Shown: positions 18,207-26,890, counted from the stretch's first letter. The stretch is 64,000 nucleotides of DNA from Clostridium_AD sp050717635 (GCF_050717635.1 NZ_JBOITO010000030.1:372001-436000), one strand, 5' to 3'. Notes: generated by a model not told the origin, from the letters alone. Numbers and translations: made by a program.

Positions 18207-18611
18207 CTACTTATTCTTTATAAAATTCATGCTGATATTTGTAATTTTGGCTTCTTTATTAATATTAATTGTATTTACTCCTAAAAAATTTTTACTTTGA
18301 ATTAAATTGTATAAGGAAATATACAATAATTTTATATCTCCATTATAAATAACTTCAACACTACATTTCTCTTTCTCTTTCATATTAATAGATTCCACTT
18401 TAAAATCACTATTTTTACTTATGCATTCCAAAATATCACTATATCCAAATTTTTCGACTTCATTTATGTTCTTTTTTGCTGTGCTATGTATTACGGTTTG
18501 ATCTTTAATTTGGATATCCTTATTCTTCATAACAAGAATTTTAAAAGATAAAATCCCCATTAACATGACCAGTATTACTAATATTCTTATATTTTTTATA
18601 CTTTTAAACAT
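18207..18611 (-). CDS. PilO-like pilus assembly protein (putative)
   Basis: A 134-residue protein with one N-terminal membrane helix (about 9-27) and a small alpha/beta domain. No family signature is certain. Size, topology and position, last after PilM-like and PilN-like genes, suggest the PilO/GspM role, bridging the inner-membrane platform. AGGAG precedes the ATG, and there is a 1-nt gap from the gene before. Function is inferred from context only. Confidence 0.5.
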   Translation of the reverse strand: MFKSIKNIRILVILVMLMGILSFKILVMKNKDIQIKDQTVIHSTAKKNINEVEKFGYSDILECISKNSDFKVESINMKEKEKCSVEVIYNGDIKLLYISLYNLIQSKNFLGVNTININKEAKITNISMNFIKNK

Positions 18612-18612
18612 T

Positions 18613-19065
18613 TTAAACTCCTAATATAACTTTAAAATTAAAATTATCTTCATTTTCTTTATTTTTAATACCTGGAATTAATTTTTTTATTGAATATTCA
18701 TTTTCAATACATCTTATTACATATATATACTCCTCATAACTTCTAGCTTCAATGTCTATTTCTAAGCTACTACCCGTAATAATAATATTTTTGTAAGTTA
18801 AATTACTTTTAGTTAAAAAATCACTTATTTGCTTATATTTTTCAATAATAAATGTATCCGGTTTAAAAGATTCCAAAATGTTAATATTATTTTCTACAGA
18901 AGTAGACTGATCTAAAATACTTGTTTTTTTAGAAATGTTTATTATAGTAGCTATCAAAAACACATTTGCTAGTAAAACCACTATAATACATATTTTTATT
19001 TTTTTATCCCTTATTATATTTTGTCTATCTAGATACCAGTTAGGAGTGAATGTTTTCTTTTCCAT
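18613..19065 (-). CDS. PilN-like pilus assembly protein (putative)
   Basis: A 150-residue protein: a cytosolic N-terminus with NWYLDR, one membrane helix (about 25-45), then a coiled/ferredoxin-like region. This matches the PilN/GspL-C topology, in which the N-terminal peptide contacts PilM. Its neighbours are PilM-like upstream and PilO-like downstream. The sequence is divergent, so the call rests on topology and order. Confidence 0.55.
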   Translation of the reverse strand: MEKKTFTPNWYLDRQNIIRDKKIKICIIVVLLANVFLIATIINISKKTSILDQSTSVENNINILESFKPDTFIIEKYKQISDFLTKSNLTYKNIIITGSSLEIDIEARSYEEYIYVIRCIENEYSIKKLIPGIKNKENEDNFNFKVILGV

Positions 19066-19071
19066 ATTTAC

Positions 19072-19848
19072 CTACCCTTTTACTAATATATATTGTAGCA
19101 ATTGTTCACGCTTTAAATCATCTAATATTTGATTAGATAGAGAAATATTTTTAAATTCATCAATATTTAAGCCTTTAACATTTGCATAATACACTGTTTT
19201 ACATAACTTCGCATAACCACTATACTTTTCTAAAAATTCATTTATTGCATCTGAATAATCAAACAGTGATAGTTCCTTTATAAATATGCTATTATTAGCA
19301 ACAATCTCACCACTTACGCATATTAGAAAATACAAATTGCAATTGTAGTAAAAAACCAGTATATAGTTTTTATCACTTATCTTGCTACTATAATAATTTC
19401 TAAAACAAATTTGAATTAAGTTTACTTTTTTTAAAGTAATATTATTGTTTATGCTATTTTTTAAAACATCTAAATTATTTCCCTTTAAACAAAAAACTAA
19501 TATGTCCATATTAGACTTATCTTGTTTAACTAGTTTATAAGTAAATGCAATATGATCTATATCCTTATAATAATACCTTAATTCATTTTTAATCATATCA
19601 GATATCAAATGCTTTCTAACTAGTGGCAGAGTTACCATCTTAATATATACCGTTTCACCTTCTACAAGGATATACAAGTTTTTATTTTTTATACGTGCTT
19701 CAAAATCTTTTATACTCTGAAAATCACTATAATAAGTATTTGTGGTAACAATACTTTTAACCCTATTTAATATAATGCTCTTAGAAAATTCTATACCTAA
19801 AATTTTTTCGTTGGATACTTCAAGAAACATATTTTTTCTAAATTTCAT
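19072..19848 (-). CDS. PilM-like actin-fold pilus protein (putative)
   Basis: A 258-residue soluble protein with no signal peptide. The beginning, NEKILGIEFSKS, resembles the phosphate-loop start of PilM/GspL actin-like domains. It lies directly before a PilN-like gene, the standard pairing. It is shorter than canonical PilM (about 350 residues), so part of the fold may be missing, and it may not bind ATP. Confidence 0.55.
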   Translation of the reverse strand: MKFRKNMFLEVSNEKILGIEFSKSIILNRVKSIVTTNTYYSDFQSIKDFEARIKNKNLYILVEGETVYIKMVTLPLVRKHLISDMIKNELRYYYKDIDHIAFTYKLVKQDKSNMDILVFCLKGNNLDVLKNSINNNITLKKVNLIQICFRNYYSSKISDKNYILVFYYNCNLYFLICVSGEIVANNSIFIKELSLFDYSDAINEFLEKYSGYAKLCKTVYYANVKGLNIDEFKNISLSNQILDDLKREQLLQYILVKG

Positions 19849-19860
19849 TATTAAACTCCC

Positions 19861-20289
19861 TTATTTAGCAGTGTAATCAGTTTTTGTAAATATTAATTGA
19901 AACCTATCACCCATAGCCTTTAATTTAAAATAGTTATTTCTATTTGTTAAAGTATCGTAGGGCATTGTGAAAATAAATTCCTCTGTTATATTAGAGTACC
20001 TCACCTTAGCTAATTCATAAGTTACAATACTCCCTATAGAATCATAAAAAAACTTCTCTATTCTTGATGCTTTTATATCATCATAATTTTCACCTATATA
20101 AGTGTAAAATAAGGTCATTAAATATTCATTATATCTTTGATAATTATCTGCTTTTAAAATATATGTTTTATTGCTCTTAGAGTACTCACCTTCCCACATT
20201 TGAATATCAAATATGTACATCATTATAATTATGCAAATAAGTCCTACTAGAACCGTATAAACCATTATAAATCCCTTTTTAGTTTGCAT
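19861..20289 (-). CDS. PilX-like/pseudopilin-associated protein, unknown function
   Basis: A 142-residue protein with a short basic start (MQTKKGFIMVYTVLVG) and one N-terminal hydrophobic helix (about 8-27), then a polar domain. The KKGF motif resembles prepilin cleavage sites, but the usual TLIE with Glu at +5 is absent. It overlaps the preceding pilin-like gene by 11 nt. A minor-pilin or PilX-type role is plausible but unproven. Confidence 0.5.
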   Translation of the reverse strand: MQTKKGFIMVYTVLVGLICIIIMMYIFDIQMWEGEYSKSNKTYILKADNYQRYNEYLMTLFYTYIGENYDDIKASRIEKFFYDSIGSIVTYELAKVRYSNITEEFIFTMPYDTLTNRNNYFKLKAMGDRFQLIFTKTDYTAK

Positions 20290-20737
20290 TTTCTATAACC
20301 AAACCTCTCTCAATACTTTGACCACTCTTCCAAATCATTTTAATATAGAGAATCTTACCGGATTTTGTAGCAACAAAATCTTTTACATCGTCTATAATTA
20401 GGTTCTTACTTGAATTATCCTTGGGCTGCATATAAACTGTACCGTACAGTATATAAAGACAGCTATTGATGCATTTTATATGATTAATAGTACTTCCATC
20501 TGAATATTTTATTTTTATAACATTCCCATCAGTTTCAACCTGAGTGGCATCTAGATTTACCTCTCTTTGTATCATAGCTATAGCTTCATTTAAATAGTTA
20601 AACCCTCTATTTTGTAACACATCACTTTTATATTTTTTCAATTGTGATATCATAATACTATCTACTACCCCTAGCAGTAGAAACACCAAAGCCATAGCAA
20701 TTATCATTTCTATAAGTGTGAACCCTCTTTTCTTCAT
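20279..20737 (-). CDS. Type IV prepilin-like protein (minor pilin)
   Basis: A 152-residue protein with a class III signal: KKRGFTLIEMIIAMAL, with the conserved Gly-Phe cleavage site and Glu at +5, followed by the hydrophobic stalk helix. The C-terminal globular domain has one Cys pair (INHIKCINSC), so it is probably a GspJ/PilW-type minor pilin. Its ATG overlaps the upstream stop (ATGA). Confidence 0.85.
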   Translation of the reverse strand: MKKRGFTLIEMIIAMALVFLLLGVVDSIMISQLKKYKSDVLQNRGFNYLNEAIAMIQREVNLDATQVETDGNVIKIKYSDGSTINHIKCINSCLYILYGTVYMQPKDNSSKNLIIDDVKDFVATKSGKILYIKMIWKSGQSIERGLVIENAN

Positions 20738-21180
20738 TTATAGTTGCCCTTGTAAAAATCACACTGAAGTCCTGGAGTAGCATTTTGCACATTATCATAA
20801 AAGCACAGTCTTAAACTATATACATTTAATTCATATTTCAAAAAGCTCAATTGTATATAAATATTCTCTTTTAACGCCTCATCTGAAAACACATTAACTA
20901 ATGATTTTTGGATTTTGGCCGAAATCATATTTTCATTATTTATGAAAACTCTATTACCTGTTTTTAACCCTTCTAATTCTTCGAATGTCATAGAGTATAT
21001 AATATTATTTTTCAATGTTTCCATTATAAACACATTATTATTTGTAATTTTAATCGTCTTTTTTATCTTAGAAGAAGTTATATCAAAGGCCATAACTGAG
21101 ATGAAAATTATAGAGAATATAGACAAGCTACATATTACCTCCACTAAAGTAAATCCTTTTTTATTCCTTGATTTTAACAT
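20734..21180 (-). CDS. Type IV prepilin-like protein (minor pilin)
   Basis: A 148-residue protein with the prepilin motif KKGFTLVEVICSLSIFS (cleavage after Gly, Glu at +5) and a hydrophobic helix. The globular region ends in a Cys pair region (LRLCFYD...GLQCDFY). It resembles GspI/PilV-type minor pilins. It overlaps the gene upstream by 20 nt, so translation is coupled. Confidence 0.84.
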   Translation of the reverse strand: MLKSRNKKGFTLVEVICSLSIFSIIFISVMAFDITSSKIKKTIKITNNNVFIMETLKNNIIYSMTFEELEGLKTGNRVFINNENMISAKIQKSLVNVFSDEALKENIYIQLSFLKYELNVYSLRLCFYDNVQNATPGLQCDFYKGNYK

Positions 21181-21604
21181 ATGCGGTACCTACTCTCATT
21201 GTAATTTCATGTTGTATAGAATTATTATCCTTTAAAATTATTGTGCATGCATCATTACTATATCCCTTATTATCAATTACAATTTGAGCATTACTATTTC
21301 TTCCTGTAAATTTATATAAGGTTATCTTATTTTTAAGGGTTAATTTATTTACAACCTTCATTCCATTTGCTACCCTTATTTCATTTTTCACTTTATCAAA
21401 GGTTACAATTACACTACAAGTATTTTCTCTACAATACATTTTAGAATTATTAATAAAATCTACTACTGCATTACAGTAATAATCTGCATCCACACTATTT
21501 TCCAATTTTTTATAGTACCCTACAGATGCAACGCATACTCCTGAAACTATACTCATAATGGCTAATACCAATATCATTTCAATTAATGTAAATCCTTTAC
21601 GCAT
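21161..21604 (-). CDS. Type IV prepilin-like protein (GspH/FimT type)
   Basis: A 147-residue prepilin with only two residues before the processed Gly (MRKGFTLIEMILVLAIMS). The beta-rich C-terminal domain fits GspH/FimT: NSKMYCRENTCSVIVTF, then a final MRVGTAYVKIKE strand. GGAAGG precedes the ATG. It is the first of three consecutive pilin-like genes after pilC. Confidence 0.86.
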   Translation of the reverse strand: MRKGFTLIEMILVLAIMSIVSGVCVASVGYYKKLENSVDADYYCNAVVDFINNSKMYCRENTCSVIVTFDKVKNEIRVANGMKVVNKLTLKNKITLYKFTGRNSNAQIVIDNKGYSNDACTIILKDNNSIQHEITMRVGTAYVKIKE

Positions 21605-21624
21605 AAATCGTCCTTCCTATGTTT

Positions 21625-22821
21625 TTAAAATTTGCCTGCAGAGTCCATAACGTTTAACATAGGTAACATAACCGCTAATATTATAGTACCAATCATAACC
21701 CCTAAAAATATTATTATAATTGGCTCCAGTAGTGCGGTAGCTTTCTCTACATTCTCCTGTGCATCTTCATAAAAGATATCAGCAGCAGTTAAAAACATTT
21801 CCTCTAAATTACCAGTTTCTTCACCGATTTTTACCATAGAAATAAAAAAGACCGGAAAAATGTTCATTCCACTTAAACAGCTGAACAATTGTTCTCCTTT
21901 TTTTATATCAACAAAAACCGTTTTAAGCTTTAGCTTGAAATATCTATTACTAATAACATCATTAATTATTTCAAAAGATTTTAATAGTCCCACTCCGCTA
22001 CCTAATAGTATATTAAGTCCTCTTGTGAATCTTGTATAAATAAGACGCTTATATATAGGCCCCAGTGCCGGGCATATAAATTTAAATTTATCAAAGTTTA
22101 TTTTTCCACTTTCAGTTTTAAAATATTCCATGAGCATGAAAACTAGAATTAAAATCAACATTGAAATCCATAAGAAATTATTACTTAAAAAGCTACTAGT
22201 TCCTAAAACAATTTTTGTTATTAATGGAATATCCGCATTAAGGGAATTTAGATTTGTTATGAACACTGGGATTACCTTTATAAATAAAAAAAGCGATACT
22301 ACCATTAATGTTAAAAATACTGTGCATGGATAAATCATGGAATTAGTAAATTTTTTTAGAAGTTTATACTCTTTTTCATAATACTGTGCTAATTCATCTA
22401 GAATTATATCTAATTTTCCACTTTCCTCACCTAAATAAATCATATTTATCATAAACTCTGGATAAACATTTATAGTCTTTTTCATGCTTATATAAAGTGA
22501 GTTACCCTTTTGTACATTTTCTTTTATGCTAATAAGACTATTTTTTATGGATTTATGCTCCATTTGCAAATAAAGCAAATGAAGAATATCGCATACGGGT
22601 ATTCCTGATTTAATACATATTGAGAACTGCTTGCAAAGTATAGATATAGTTTTTAAATTAGGTTTAGTGGAAATGTCAGTTACTTTTTTTATACTTCTAC
22701 ACTTTATTAAAAATATATCTTTTTCTCGTAAGTGTAATGCTAGTTCTTCTGCACTATCACTATAGGTCCTGCCCTTTACTATTTTTCCATTTGTGGTTTT
22801 AGCCATATATTTATATCTCAT
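21625..22821 (-). CDS. pilC: PilC/GspF inner-membrane platform protein
   Basis: Polytopic platform protein on which the pilus assembles and which contacts the PilB ATPase. It has two GspF repeats, about residues 60-185 and 265-390. Signatures are GIPVCDILHLL, GEESGKLDIILDELA and the matching GEETGNLEEMFLTAAD. There are three membrane helices. I start at ATG 22819-22821 (MRYKYMAKTTNGK), matching the family N-terminus. A GTG 12 nt upstream is possible. Confidence 0.93.
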   Translation of the reverse strand: MRYKYMAKTTNGKIVKGRTYSDSAEELALHLREKDIFLIKCRSIKKVTDISTKPNLKTISILCKQFSICIKSGIPVCDILHLLYLQMEHKSIKNSLISIKENVQKGNSLYISMKKTINVYPEFMINMIYLGEESGKLDIILDELAQYYEKEYKLLKKFTNSMIYPCTVFLTLMVVSLFLFIKVIPVFITNLNSLNADIPLITKIVLGTSSFLSNNFLWISMLILILVFMLMEYFKTESGKINFDKFKFICPALGPIYKRLIYTRFTRGLNILLGSGVGLLKSFEIINDVISNRYFKLKLKTVFVDIKKGEQLFSCLSGMNIFPVFFISMVKIGEETGNLEEMFLTAADIFYEDAQENVEKATALLEPIIIIFLGVMIGTIILAVMLPMLNVMDSAGKF

Positions 22822-22841
22822 GTTATATTTCACCTAATACC

Positions 22842-24521
22842 TTATTTAAAGTTATAGCTATAAGTAGCGTTAATAAATTCCTCTATTGAAGTTACACCAC
22901 TTCGTACTAATGCCTTACAACTCTCCCTACATGAACCCGAACTATTTTCGGTGCAATAGAGCCAAAGCTCATTACTTATACCACTTCTAGCTATAATAGA
23001 TTTATGATTACTATCTAATTTTAATAATTCATATACCACTGTCCTACCTTTGTATCCAGTACCGTTACATTTATTACATCCTAAAGCACTATATATTACT
23101 TCTCCCTTTTCAAGGTTAAAGTTATATAAATCTTCAACACTAGTCTCACCTTCTATTTTACAATAATCGCATAATTTTCTTACTAATCTCTGGGCTAATA
23201 CCACAACAAGTGAATCTGCCACTAAATATGATGGAATACCCATATCTATTAACCTTGAAATTGAACTTACTGAATCATTAGTGTGAAGCGTTGATAATAC
23301 TAAATGCCCAGTTATTGATGCCCTCACAGCAATTTGCGCTGTTTCTTCATCACGTATTTCTCCAAGCATTATTACATCTGGATCCTGCCTTAAAATACTT
23401 CTAAGACCCGTTGAAAAAGTCAGTCCAGCTTTATTGTTTACATTTACCTGATTAATCCTAGGCATGTTATATTCTATAGGATCCTCTATAGTAATAATAT
23501 TTTTACTTTTACTATTAATTTCATTTAGTAGTGCATATAATGTTGTAGATTTTCCACTTCCCGTGGGGCCCGTCACAAGTATCATTCCATGTGAAAGTTT
23601 TAATATATCCTTTAAAATAATAACAACATTAGGACTAAATCCTAATGAATCTAATTTAATGAATCTCTCTGATTTGTATAAGACTCTTATAACTAGTTTT
23701 TCACCATACATTGTTGGTAGTGAAGATACCCTAAAGTCATAGTCTATTCCGTCTATATTCTCCGTTATCTTACCATCTTGGGGAATTAACTTAGTGGCTA
23801 TATCCATATTCGCCATTATTTTAACTCTTGTACACAAGGATTTATATACATTACTTGGAATTTGATTGATTTCATTTAGGATTCCATCTACTCTCATTCT
23901 AAGTATAGCAAAATGCTTAAAAGGTTCTAGATGAATGTCACTAGCTTCTGCATTAACTGCCTGCTTTAATAATGAATTTGTTATCCTTATAACTGGCGCA
24001 TTTTCAATTGAAATTTCTGAATGTATTCCCTTGTTTTTTTCTTTACCTTGTAGCATATATTCTCTTTTCATTTCTTCAACTGCCACATCCACAATTTGTT
24101 TCCCATAACAGTTTTCTATTGCCTGAGATATGTGACTTTCCAAAGAAAAGAAAATTTTATTTTTTTTGTTTGTTATAAATTTAAGTTCATCAACAACCTT
24201 TATATCAAATGGATTTGTAAACGCCACATGTACTTCATTATCATTTTCATAAAATGGCATTAAACTATACCGCTTAGCTACTTCTTTGGATATGGAATTA
24301 AATGAGTTATCTTTTACACTTTTAGTGTCTAAATCAATAAATGGTATATTAAAATTATTCTCCATTATTGAAATAAGACCATTTAAATCTACATTTACAT
24401 GACTAAAAATTATTTGTTCCTCACTACAATTTCTTTCCCTTGAAAGCGCCACTACTTCTTTACACTGTTCTTCCGTAATTAAATTTTTATCACATAATAA
24501 TTGGAGTAATTTTTTTTTCAT
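22842..24521 (-). CDS. pilB: PilB/GspE assembly ATPase
   Basis: Hexameric ATPase that powers pilin polymerisation. The 559 residues comprise an N-terminal GspE-N/MshEN-type domain (about 1-150) and a C-terminal ATPase domain. Walker A is GPTGSGKSTTLYALL, the Asp box lies around DIHLEPF, Walker B is DPDVIMLGEIRDEET, and the His box is VLSTLHTND. The four-Cys zinc motif is split (CDYC ... CNKC). An unusual tail holds two extra Cys-rich segments (YCTENSSGSCRESC). An AAAGG-type ribosome-binding site precedes it, and a candidate promoter lies about 130 nt upstream. Confidence 0.95.
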   Translation of the reverse strand: MKKKLLQLLCDKNLITEEQCKEVVALSRERNCSEEQIIFSHVNVDLNGLISIMENNFNIPFIDLDTKSVKDNSFNSISKEVAKRYSLMPFYENDNEVHVAFTNPFDIKVVDELKFITNKKNKIFFSLESHISQAIENCYGKQIVDVAVEEMKREYMLQGKEKNKGIHSEISIENAPVIRITNSLLKQAVNAEASDIHLEPFKHFAILRMRVDGILNEINQIPSNVYKSLCTRVKIMANMDIATKLIPQDGKITENIDGIDYDFRVSSLPTMYGEKLVIRVLYKSERFIKLDSLGFSPNVVIILKDILKLSHGMILVTGPTGSGKSTTLYALLNEINSKSKNIITIEDPIEYNMPRINQVNVNNKAGLTFSTGLRSILRQDPDVIMLGEIRDEETAQIAVRASITGHLVLSTLHTNDSVSSISRLIDMGIPSYLVADSLVVVLAQRLVRKLCDYCKIEGETSVEDLYNFNLEKGEVIYSALGCNKCNGTGYKGRTVVYELLKLDSNHKSIIARSGISNELWLYCTENSSGSCRESCKALVRSGVTSIEEFINATYSYNFK

Positions 24522-24603
24522 ATTATCTTACCTTTTCCCTTTGTATACCTTTTTAATAATTGCCCTTTTTTTTAATTCTATTCAATTTTTAGGTATTAAG
24601 TAG

Positions 24604-24619
24604 TGCCACCCACGTGGCA
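24604..24619 (-). other. Stable hairpin in the pilB 5' leader
   Basis: TGCCAC and GTGGCA form a 6-bp GC-rich stem with a 4-nt loop. A further GTGGCA copy alongside (24621-24626) offers an alternative pairing. No T-run follows, so it is not a simple terminator. It lies between the candidate promoter and the pilB ATG. Confidence 0.45.
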
Positions 24620-24652
24620 AGTGGCAAAAGTGACAAGCTGTAGCGTATAAAT

Positions 24653-24681
24653 GTTATACTCTTAACAACGGTTTTACTCAA
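24653..24681 (-). promoter_or_regulatory. Candidate promoter of the pilB operon
   Basis: TTGAGT (24676-24681), 17 nt, TATAAC (24653-24658) on the minus strand. It would give a leader of about 120 nt that includes the GC-rich hairpin. Confidence 0.5.
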
Positions 24682-24716
24682 GAAAACTCTTTTATAACTG
24701 TGGTCGCAGATGCTTG

Positions 24717-24850
24717 TTGCGCTGTTTCTTCATCACGTATTTCTCCAAGCATTATTACATCTGGATCCTACCTTAAAATGTGACTTTCTATAGAAAAGAA
24801 AATTTCATTTTTTTTATTTGTTATAAATTTAAGTTCATTAACAACCTTTA
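24717..24850 (-). pseudogene. Remnant of a second pilB with a 735-nt in-frame deletion
   Basis: 24717-24779 matches pilB 23334-23396 at 62 of 63 bases, and 24779-24850 matches pilB 24131-24202 at 67 of 72, in the same order and orientation. The join removes exactly 245 codons. The frame stays open across it except for a CAG-to-TAG change within LRQDPDV. Encoded pieces correspond to PilB residues about 107-130 and 376-396 (Walker B region); Walker A is lost. No start or flanking homology is visible, so it is a decayed duplicate. Confidence 0.88.
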
Positions 24851-24884
24851 AATAAAATTACCATATAAGTTCCCAGCCTATGAC

Positions 24885-24913
24885 TTTTCAATAATTTTCT
24901 TTAATGGTATACT
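24885..24913 (+). promoter_or_regulatory. Candidate promoter of rqcH
   Basis: TTTTCA (24885-24890), 17 nt, TATACT (24908-24913) with TGG immediately before the -10 element (extended -10). The leader is about 90 nt. A weaker alternative (TTGCAA at 24960, TTTATA at 24983) lies very close to the start codon. Confidence 0.5.
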
Positions 24914-25009
24914 AATATTATAGTTTATCTTAATACTAATATATTAGATAATTTTCTACTTGCAAATTATAAAATTTTAATATTTATACAAATTGAAAGG
25001 ATGATATAT

Positions 25010-26743
25010 ATGGCATTAGATGGTATTTATTTATCTAGCCTCATTGAGGAAATAAAGGATGTAATCATAGATTGTAGAGTTGATAAAGTAACACAACCAG
25101 AAAAAGATGAAATTATATTAAGCTTTAAGAAGAATAGAAAAGTATATAAATTATTAATAAGTTCAAGCTCAAATTATCCTAGAATTCACTTTACAGAATT
25201 TAATAAGCAAAACCCAATAAAGGCACCTATATTTTGCATGGTTTTAAGAAAATATTTAAATACAGCTACTGTACTAGATGTACGACAAACGAATTCGGAT
25301 AGATTACTTACCATTGACCTTAAAAGTAGCGATGAATTAGGCTTTGATAGTGTGTACTCACTAATAATTGAAATAATGGGTAGACATAGTAATATTAGTT
25401 TAGTTCGCACTAGAGACAATTTGGTTATGGATAGCATTAAACATGTTACAGCTGACGTTAACAGTTTTCGTGTTTTATTTACTGGTGTAGAATATATGTA
25501 CCCTCCTGTTTCTACAAAACTTGACGCCTTTAATACCAGTTATAATGAATTTTATGAGTATATAACCACAAAAGATATAAACTTCACTGAAAAGTTTTTT
25601 ACAGGTACATTCACAGGCGTAAGTTCTGGGCTTTCTAAGGAACTTATGTACAGATATTCTACCGAGAATACTGATTTTGATCTTGAACATGCGAAAGACA
25701 TATATGATTTCACCATAAACTTATTTAAATGCATGCATGATAATATTTTTCTAGCCTCCTATGCTATGAAAGGTAAATTAAAGGATTTTCACTCAATTAA
25801 ACTTACCGCCTTAAGTGATTGCACCTATGAAAAATATGATTCACCTTCTAAACTTATAGAGGATTTTTATTTTCAAAAGGATAAACATGATAGGTTAAAC
25901 GCTAAAAGCGCAAATCTCCAAAAAATAGTTAATACCAACATCAGCCGTTGCGACAAAAAGATAAAAATACTCCTTGAAACCTTAAAGGAATGTGAAACTA
26001 AAGGTTCTTATCAGTTACAAGGTGAACTTTTAACCGCTAATATATACTCACTTAAAAAAGGTGATAAATTTGCTGATCTTGTAAATTATTATAGTGAAAA
26101 TGGAGAATCTATTAAAATTAAGCTTGATGAAAATAAAACTCCTTCGCAAAATGTTCAACACTACTATAAAAAGTATAATAAATTCAAGAAATCGGAAGAA
26201 ATGGGTTTGATTCAAATGGATCTTACCGAGAACGAATTAAAATATCTTCACTCTGTACTCACTAACATAATAAATGTAGATAACTATAATGAAATTGAAG
26301 ATATAAAAAATGAATTAATAGAAACTGACTATATTACTTATAAAAAACACGGTAAAGCTAAAAAAGCAAAGCCAACAAAACCTATGCACTTTATTTCAAG
26401 CGATGGCATTGATATATATGTAGGTAGGAATAATATTCAAAATGATTTATTAACTTTAAAATTCGCCAATAAAAATGATATATGGCTACACACAAAGGAT
26501 ATTCCAGGCTCCCACGTTATTATTAAAAACTTTGGTGACGTACCTGAGACCACCTTACTTGAAGCTGGAAACTTATCAGCCTTTTATAGTAAATCTAAAA
26601 ATTCCTCTAGTGTACCAGTGGATTATACCGAAGTTAGAAATGTAAAGAAACCCTCAGGTGCAAAACCTGGGATGGTTATTTACTCTACAAATAAAACAAT
26701 ATATGTAACTCCATGTGAAAGCCGCTTGGAAAAAGTTAACTAA
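25010..26743 (+). CDS. rqcH: RqcH, ribosome quality control (NFACT) protein
   Basis: Bacterial Rqc2/NEMF homologue that binds obstructed 50S subunits and directs alanine tailing of stalled nascent chains (formerly annotated as fibronectin-binding). It has an NFACT-N domain (about 1-200), helix-hairpin and coiled-coil regions (about 250-430) and a C-terminal NFACT-R domain with DIWLHTKDIPGSHVII. I start at ATG 25010-25012 (MALDGIYLSS), which has GAAAGG at suitable distance. The ATG at 25001 abuts the ribosome-binding site. Total 577 residues. It stands alone on the plus strand. Confidence 0.94.
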   Translation: MALDGIYLSSLIEEIKDVIIDCRVDKVTQPEKDEIILSFKKNRKVYKLLISSSSNYPRIHFTEFNKQNPIKAPIFCMVLRKYLNTATVLDVRQTNSDRLLTIDLKSSDELGFDSVYSLIIEIMGRHSNISLVRTRDNLVMDSIKHVTADVNSFRVLFTGVEYMYPPVSTKLDAFNTSYNEFYEYITTKDINFTEKFFTGTFTGVSSGLSKELMYRYSTENTDFDLEHAKDIYDFTINLFKCMHDNIFLASYAMKGKLKDFHSIKLTALSDCTYEKYDSPSKLIEDFYFQKDKHDRLNAKSANLQKIVNTNISRCDKKIKILLETLKECETKGSYQLQGELLTANIYSLKKGDKFADLVNYYSENGESIKIKLDENKTPSQNVQHYYKKYNKFKKSEEMGLIQMDLTENELKYLHSVLTNIINVDNYNEIEDIKNELIETDYITYKKHGKAKKAKPTKPMHFISSDGIDIYVGRNNIQNDLLTLKFANKNDIWLHTKDIPGSHVIIKNFGDVPETTLLEAGNLSAFYSKSKNSSSVPVDYTEVRNVKKPSGAKPGMVIYSTNKTIYVTPCESRLEKVN

Positions 26744-26748
26744 AAAAT

Positions 26749-26872
26749 AGGAACGCGACCTATGGAGTTTCTCCTGCGTGACTTGAAATAAGAGTTTGAA
26801 CCGTGAAACCCATATCAGAGTGATATGGGTTTTGCTGTGATGACATATATGAAGAACTCGAAATAATGACTT
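26749..26872 (+). other. Structured intergenic element after rqcH
   Basis: A GC-richer stretch contains nested complementarities: ACGC/GCGT around GGAG-TTT-CTCC (26752-26780), then GAGTT/AACTC (26793-26859) enclosing a perfect 12-bp stem (26806-26832). GAAATAA occurs twice, next to each outer arm. This is more structure than a simple terminator needs. It may be a small RNA or the end of an unrecognised repeat. I cannot assign a family. Confidence 0.45.
26806..26832 (+). terminator. Probable rqcH terminator hairpin
   Basis: AAACCCATATCA and TGATATGGGTTT form a perfect 12-bp stem with a 3-nt loop. Only four T residues follow, so termination may be partial. Confidence 0.55.
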
Positions 26873-26890
26873 TATATTTTAAAAGTTAAA

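Noticed and set aside
24521..24720. c-di-GMP riboswitch upstream of pilB
   Set aside because: The conserved sequence blocks of class I and class II c-di-GMP aptamers could not be found by eye on the minus strand.
24717..24850. Template/variable repeat pair of a diversity-generating retroelement (pilB versus the upstream copy)
   Set aside because: The differences are mostly ordinary transitions, not adenine-specific. The copy contains a large deletion and a stop codon, and no reverse transcriptase is present.
24131..24850. Assembly duplication as the sole explanation of the pilB-like segments
   Set aside because: The copy differs at several scattered positions and has unique flanks, which an assembly error would not produce. 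It still deserves a read-level check.
25001..25012. Earlier ATG starts for rqcH and ychF
   Set aside because: In both genes the upstream ATG overlaps or abuts the Shine-Dalgarno, and the downstream ATG gives the conserved family N-terminus.
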